Of a stretch of 64,000 bases of DNA, positions 61,448 through 64,000 are shown one piece after another. How positions within the stretch are numbered: position 1 is the stretch's first letter; each line of letters starts with the position of its first letter. The position numbers and the translations under genes are program-made. The stretch is from Phytoactinopolyspora alkaliphila. Lineage in GTDB: Bacteria > Actinomycetota > Actinomycetes > Jiangellales > Jiangellaceae. The DNA is taken from positions 434,001 to 498,000 of the forward strand of contig NZ_JAAGOB010000002.1 in NCBI RefSeq assembly GCF_010550695.1, read 5' to 3'. A model generated the notes under the pieces. That model did not search any database, had not been told where the DNA came from, and saw only the letters and a program-made list of their open reading frames with translations.

Positions 61448-62950
61448 TCAGGGCGCTCGCCTTGCGGGGCGTTGTGTGATGTCGTGCAGCCGTTCGACAA
61501 GCCGAGCGACAACGGCCCCTGCCTCCGGCTGCGCCACGCCGAGCACAGACGTGGGCGTCCGGTCGATCTCCTCCAGCACCCGGGCGAGCGTTCTCAGCTG
61601 CGCGTGTGCCAGGACCGGGTCGAACCAATGCCAGCCACCGTCCGCAGCCTCGGCGGTGAGATACGTGGGCCCCGGCACGAGCGAGATGGTGGGTATGCCC
61701 GCCCGGAACAGGCCGGCGCCCTCGCCGAAGTAGACTCCGTTCGCCGGCCGGAGAGTCACCGGGCGCCGGGGACGCTGCAGCCGTGATGCCGCCTGATAGA
61801 TGCGCTCCATCTCCGGGTTTCCGGTGTAGACGAGCTCGTGTGCGGGAGCACCCGTGGGCCGGTACGACGAGCGCCCCCGCCGGTCGTTCCACTCTCTGGC
61901 TCCTAGATGCTCGACGGTGACCCCGGCTACGGCCCGCCGATGGCCGCCGGCACCGTCCCAGAGGTCGTGGTGTGCCTCCAACCAGGTGCTGCACGCCTGC
62001 CCGAGCGGGTCGACCGCGAGATCAGGGATCCGGAAATGGCCACTGACGAAGACGAAGACATGTCCGCGCCGCCAGCGCCGGCGCCCGTCGCGCAGGGCAT
62101 GCCTGGCGAGTCCGAGCAACGCGAGGCCGCCGTTCTCCTCGACGAGGTTCGGGCCGTCGGTGTGTGTGTTCACCACGACAATCTCATCCGCCGTGGCAGG
62201 GTCAGCGCCCGCGACCTCGACCCAGATGGAATGCGTCACCGCGTCCTCGGCGACATCGGCGTCGAGCACCACGGTGGCACGGCGGCCATTTCGCGCCGCG
62301 TCCAGCAACTCGTCGCCGGTGGCGCCGTCAACCCACAGCGCGGGGCAATCGTGGTACGGCGTGGTGAACGGCAGCACCTGCCCGGAGGCGTTTTCGGCCG
62401 ACACACCCCGCCACACGCACACCACAGCCCGCACACCCGCCTCACGGGCGGCAGCTAGATCAGGGGCCCGCAGGAACGACGCGGCCACGGGGTTGGTGAT
62501 GGTCAACGGCAGGTGTCCCGAACGGCGACGCAGGAACGCCGTGGGAATCCGCGGTACGGGAACGTCCACCACGGCGATCCGGCCCGATGCGTCGGTGAAT
62601 GTACCGGGCGCCTTGCCGCAGTACACCAGCTCACCGGTCACACCGTCGGCAGGAGTTTCACCGGAATACGGGAACGGCGAAGTGACAGCGAGGCGTTGCG
62701 ACGCCTCACCCCCCATCCACAGCTCCCAGCGACGAGGCTCCCAGCGCCGGAACCGCAGCTCGTCGCGGTGAACGTGCAGACCCATGGCTTCGAGCCGGCC
62801 GCTCACGCTGTCGACGAACTCCTGATGCGCGGCGGTGCCGGTCAGCCGGGAGCCGAGCCGAGCCAGCTCGTCGTTCCAGCGGGTGAACTCTTCTCGGTCC
62901 GGCAAGCTCCCCATCGCACCAACGTGCCCTTCTGCGGCGATCTCATGCAC
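61448..62950 (-). CDS. M28-like (Zn) peptidase with PA-like insert
   Basis: A 500-residue protein. An N-terminal cap holds a PA-like segment at about 90-225 (DGVTGELVYCGKAPG, AVVCVWRG). The peptidase fold follows with VVNTHTDGPNLVEENGG, where M28 enzymes have the metal-binding HxD and bridging Glu, and later GHFRIPDLA and GIPTISLVPGPTYL. The usual second HS-H motif is less clear, so activity is uncertain. No signal peptide. GTG 62950 is used; ATG 62914 is equally possible. Confidence 0.8.
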   Translation of the reverse strand: MHEIAAEGHVGAMGSLPDREEFTRWNDELARLGSRLTGTAAHQEFVDSVSGRLEAMGLHVHRDELRFRRWEPRRWELWMGGEASQRLAVTSPFPYSGETPADGVTGELVYCGKAPGTFTDASGRIAVVDVPVPRIPTAFLRRRSGHLPLTITNPVAASFLRAPDLAAAREAGVRAVVCVWRGVSAENASGQVLPFTTPYHDCPALWVDGATGDELLDAARNGRRATVVLDADVAEDAVTHSIWVEVAGADPATADEIVVVNTHTDGPNLVEENGGLALLGLARHALRDGRRRWRRGHVFVFVSGHFRIPDLAVDPLGQACSTWLEAHHDLWDGAGGHRRAVAGVTVEHLGAREWNDRRGRSSYRPTGAPAHELVYTGNPEMERIYQAASRLQRPRRPVTLRPANGVYFGEGAGLFRAGIPTISLVPGPTYLTAEAADGGWHWFDPVLAHAQLRTLARVLEEIDRTPTSVLGVAQPEAGAVVARLVERLHDITQRPARRAP

Positions 62951-63040
62951 CTCACCGGGAACTCGCCAGCCCGGGCGCGGACGAGGACCGGCGGAGGCAG
63001 GTCAAGCCATACGTGGTGGAACAGAATATCGCGATCTTAC

Positions 63041-63056
63041 GGGTACTTATGTACCC
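63041..63056. promoter_or_regulatory. Inverted repeat upstream of the M28-like gene
   Basis: GGGTAC-TTAT-GTACCC is a perfect 6-4-6 inverted repeat in the 137-bp AT-richer spacer between the Fic remnant and the M28-like gene, about 90 bp before the latter's start. It could be an operator or a small hairpin. Confidence 0.4.
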
Positions 63057-63069
63057 ATGACTCGTGAAT

Positions 63070-63098
63070 TCGATACTCAAAGACAGCTTAAGTATCGA
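63070..63098 (-). terminator. Hairpin overlapping the end of the Fic remnant
   Basis: TCGATACT (63070-63077) pairs with AGTATCGA (63091-63098). It spans the stop codon of the remnant and is AT-rich. It could end transcription coming from the aldehyde dehydrogenase. Confidence 0.45.
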
Positions 63099-63333
63099 TA
63101 TCGACTCGGCTGCCTTCGACAGTCCGGATCACATCAGGCGCGATGTAGAAGCGTGGATTGAGATGTCCCTCAACCGGAGCGAGGATTCCCTCTTTCACCA
63201 GTCTCTCGATGTGTTGAGCTGCAGCGCGCCGCGTCACGCCGAGCACACGTTGAGCCACCGGTACCGTCAACGCAGGCACCCGGAAGAGTTCATCCACTAG
63301 ACGGCCGGGAAGGGCGGACGACCTGGCTGTCAT
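63088..63333 (-). pseudogene. C-terminal remnant of a Fic-family protein
   Basis: From the ATG at 63333 an 81-residue frame reads like the C-terminal winged helix of Fic/DOC proteins: LPGRLVDELFRVPALTV, then VTRRAAAQHIERLVKEGIL and NPRFYIAPDVI. The open frame continues upstream into the 3' end of the aldehyde dehydrogenase in another phase, with Fic-like residues back to about 63380. The catalytic HPFxDGNGR core is absent. Most likely the 5' part was lost by a rearrangement next to the dehydrogenase. It might still be expressed as a small HTH protein. Confidence 0.55.
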
Positions 63334-63365
63334 CACCCGCGTTCGATACGCATCCCCCTCGATGA

Positions 63366-64000
63366 TCAGGGCAACGCCACAGAGACGTACTTGGTCTCCA
63401 GGAACTCCTCGATGCCCTCGAAGCCGCCCTCTCGTCCGATACCACTGGCTTTGACGCCGCCGAACGGTGCCGCCACGTTGGACACGATGCCCGCGTTCAG
63501 CCCCACCATGCCGGTCTCCAAGCGTTCGCACACCCTCAACGCACGCTGCAGGTCTCGCGTATACACGTAGCTCACCAGGCCGAACTCGGTGTCGTTCGCC
63601 TGCGCCAGGGCGTCGTCCTCGCTCTTGAAGGTGGTGATCGGTGCCACCGGGCCGAACACCTCCTCAGCCAGGATCCGCGCACCAGCCGGCACACCAGTGA
63701 CCACGGTGGGCTCGAAGAAGTACCCGGCGTCGCCGACGCGCGAACCACCGGTCAGGACACGACCCCCCCGTTCCACGGCGTCGGCCAGAAGGGTCTCTAC
63801 CGTCCCCCGCTGCTCGGCGCTGATCAAGGGCCCGACGTCCACGCCGTCGTCGGTGCCGCGGCCTACCCGCAACGCGGACAGCCGCTCAGCCAGCCTGGTG
63901 GCGAACTCGTCCGCCACGGATTCGTGGACGTGGAACCGGTTGGCCGCGGTGCACGCCTCACCGACGTTGCGTAGCTTGGCCGTCACCGCGCCCTCGACAG
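63366..64000 (-). CDS. Aldehyde dehydrogenase, succinate-semialdehyde-dehydrogenase type, 5' end outside the window
   Basis: The C-terminal 211 residues of an NAD(P)-dependent ALDH; the gene enters from the right edge. The catalytic Cys is in LRNVGEACTAANRFHVH. EEVFGPVAPITTFKSEDDAL and FGGVKASGIGREGG, followed by GIEEFLETKYVSV, are typical of the GabD/SSADH group. The stop is at 63366. Neighbouring GABA genes, if any, lie outside. The substrate is inferred from the family. Confidence 0.9.
   Translation of the reverse strand, partial: VEGAVTAKLRNVGEACTAANRFHVHESVADEFATRLAERLSALRVGRGTDDGVDVGPLISAEQRGTVETLLADAVERGGRVLTGGSRVGDAGYFFEPTVVTGVPAGARILAEEVFGPVAPITTFKSEDDALAQANDTEFGLVSYVYTRDLQRALRVCERLETGMVGLNAGIVSNVAAPFGGVKASGIGREGGFEGIEEFLETKYVSVALP

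Noticed and set aside
1-64000. tRNA, rRNA, riboswitch or integrase/att features
   Set aside because: No cloverleaf-like sequence with a TTCRA arm, no rRNA segment, no integrase or transposase gene and no convincing riboswitch core was seen by eye; a covariance search would be needed to exclude small RNAs.

Overview
The window is 64 kb of high-GC chromosomal DNA that fits an actinomycete (Actinomycetota). Genes are dense and tightly packed, with many ATGA/GTGA start-stop overlaps and GTG starts. Several families are typical of that phylum: a mycothiol-dependent maleylpyruvate-isomerase-like enzyme, an F420-type LLM oxidoreductase, an ECF sigma factor carrying a SnoaL-like domain, ROK/ABC sugar operons and a very large secreted subtilase. 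I cannot name the genus. No rRNA, tRNA, CRISPR, phage or insertion-sequence gene was found, and no stretch over 300 bases lacks a gene.

Layout. (1) 1-2932: homogentisate dioxygenase (tyrosine/homogentisate catabolism) divergent from an IclR regulator, then a protein made of two ABM-like repeats. (2) 3050-4936: a histidine kinase that looks internally duplicated and has no response regulator beside it. (3) 5095-13419: phenylacetate catabolism, paaE-D-C-B-A-Z plus a paaH-like dehydrogenase, with a divergent TetR regulator and a frameshifted methyltransferase between paaH and paaZ. The CoA ligase paaK and paaG/F/J are not here. (4) 13494-24135: a ROK repressor with a perfect 23-bp palindrome, controlling an ABC sugar importer and five enzymes (two MGH1-like glycoside hydrolases, a GH36-like alpha-galactosidase, a Gfo/Idh/MocA and an MDR dehydrogenase); substrate unknown. 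(5) 24136-27726: an ArsR-GNAT fusion divergent from an ArsO-like flavoprotein and an MFS carrier, a probable organoarsenical cassette without arsC/arsB/acr3. (6) 27760-37710: a KstD-like flavoprotein, a lipoprotein, release factor 3, a mycothiol-type enzyme, an EEP hydrolase, a TetR/SDR pair, an HTH/SRPBCC pair and an alpha/beta hydrolase. (7) 37718-44943: an LLM oxidoreductase, a VOC-VOC-ECF sigma-DinB-like operon, a DUF1015 protein, and a Na/Pi cotransporter behind a convincing PHO box. (8) 43963-50551: a TrmB/LuxR-type regulator divergent from a 1321-residue secreted subtilase, then a DHA2 drug exporter. (9) 50738-56029: a cation/proton antiporter fused to a UBP zinc finger with its small regulatory subunit, an ArsR/SRPBCC pair, an SDR, a VOC protein and an AraC regulator. 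(10) 56185-64000: a secreted GHL10/golvesin-domain protein, a YigZ-family protein, a GlxA regulator divergent from an imine-reductase-like enzyme plus a PNPOx-fold protein, an M28-like peptidase, a Fic C-terminal remnant and the 3' part of an aldehyde dehydrogenase.

Two kinds of non-coding structure stand out. One is a family of GATCA-bearing palindromic intergenic repeats (near 2945, 7875, 33860, 35394 and, more diverged, 54776). Two of them supply the last codons and stop of the adjacent gene. The other is a set of unusually clean operator-like palindromes (1444, 12708, 14732, 34607, 35469, 54792), most lying in front of a regulator gene.
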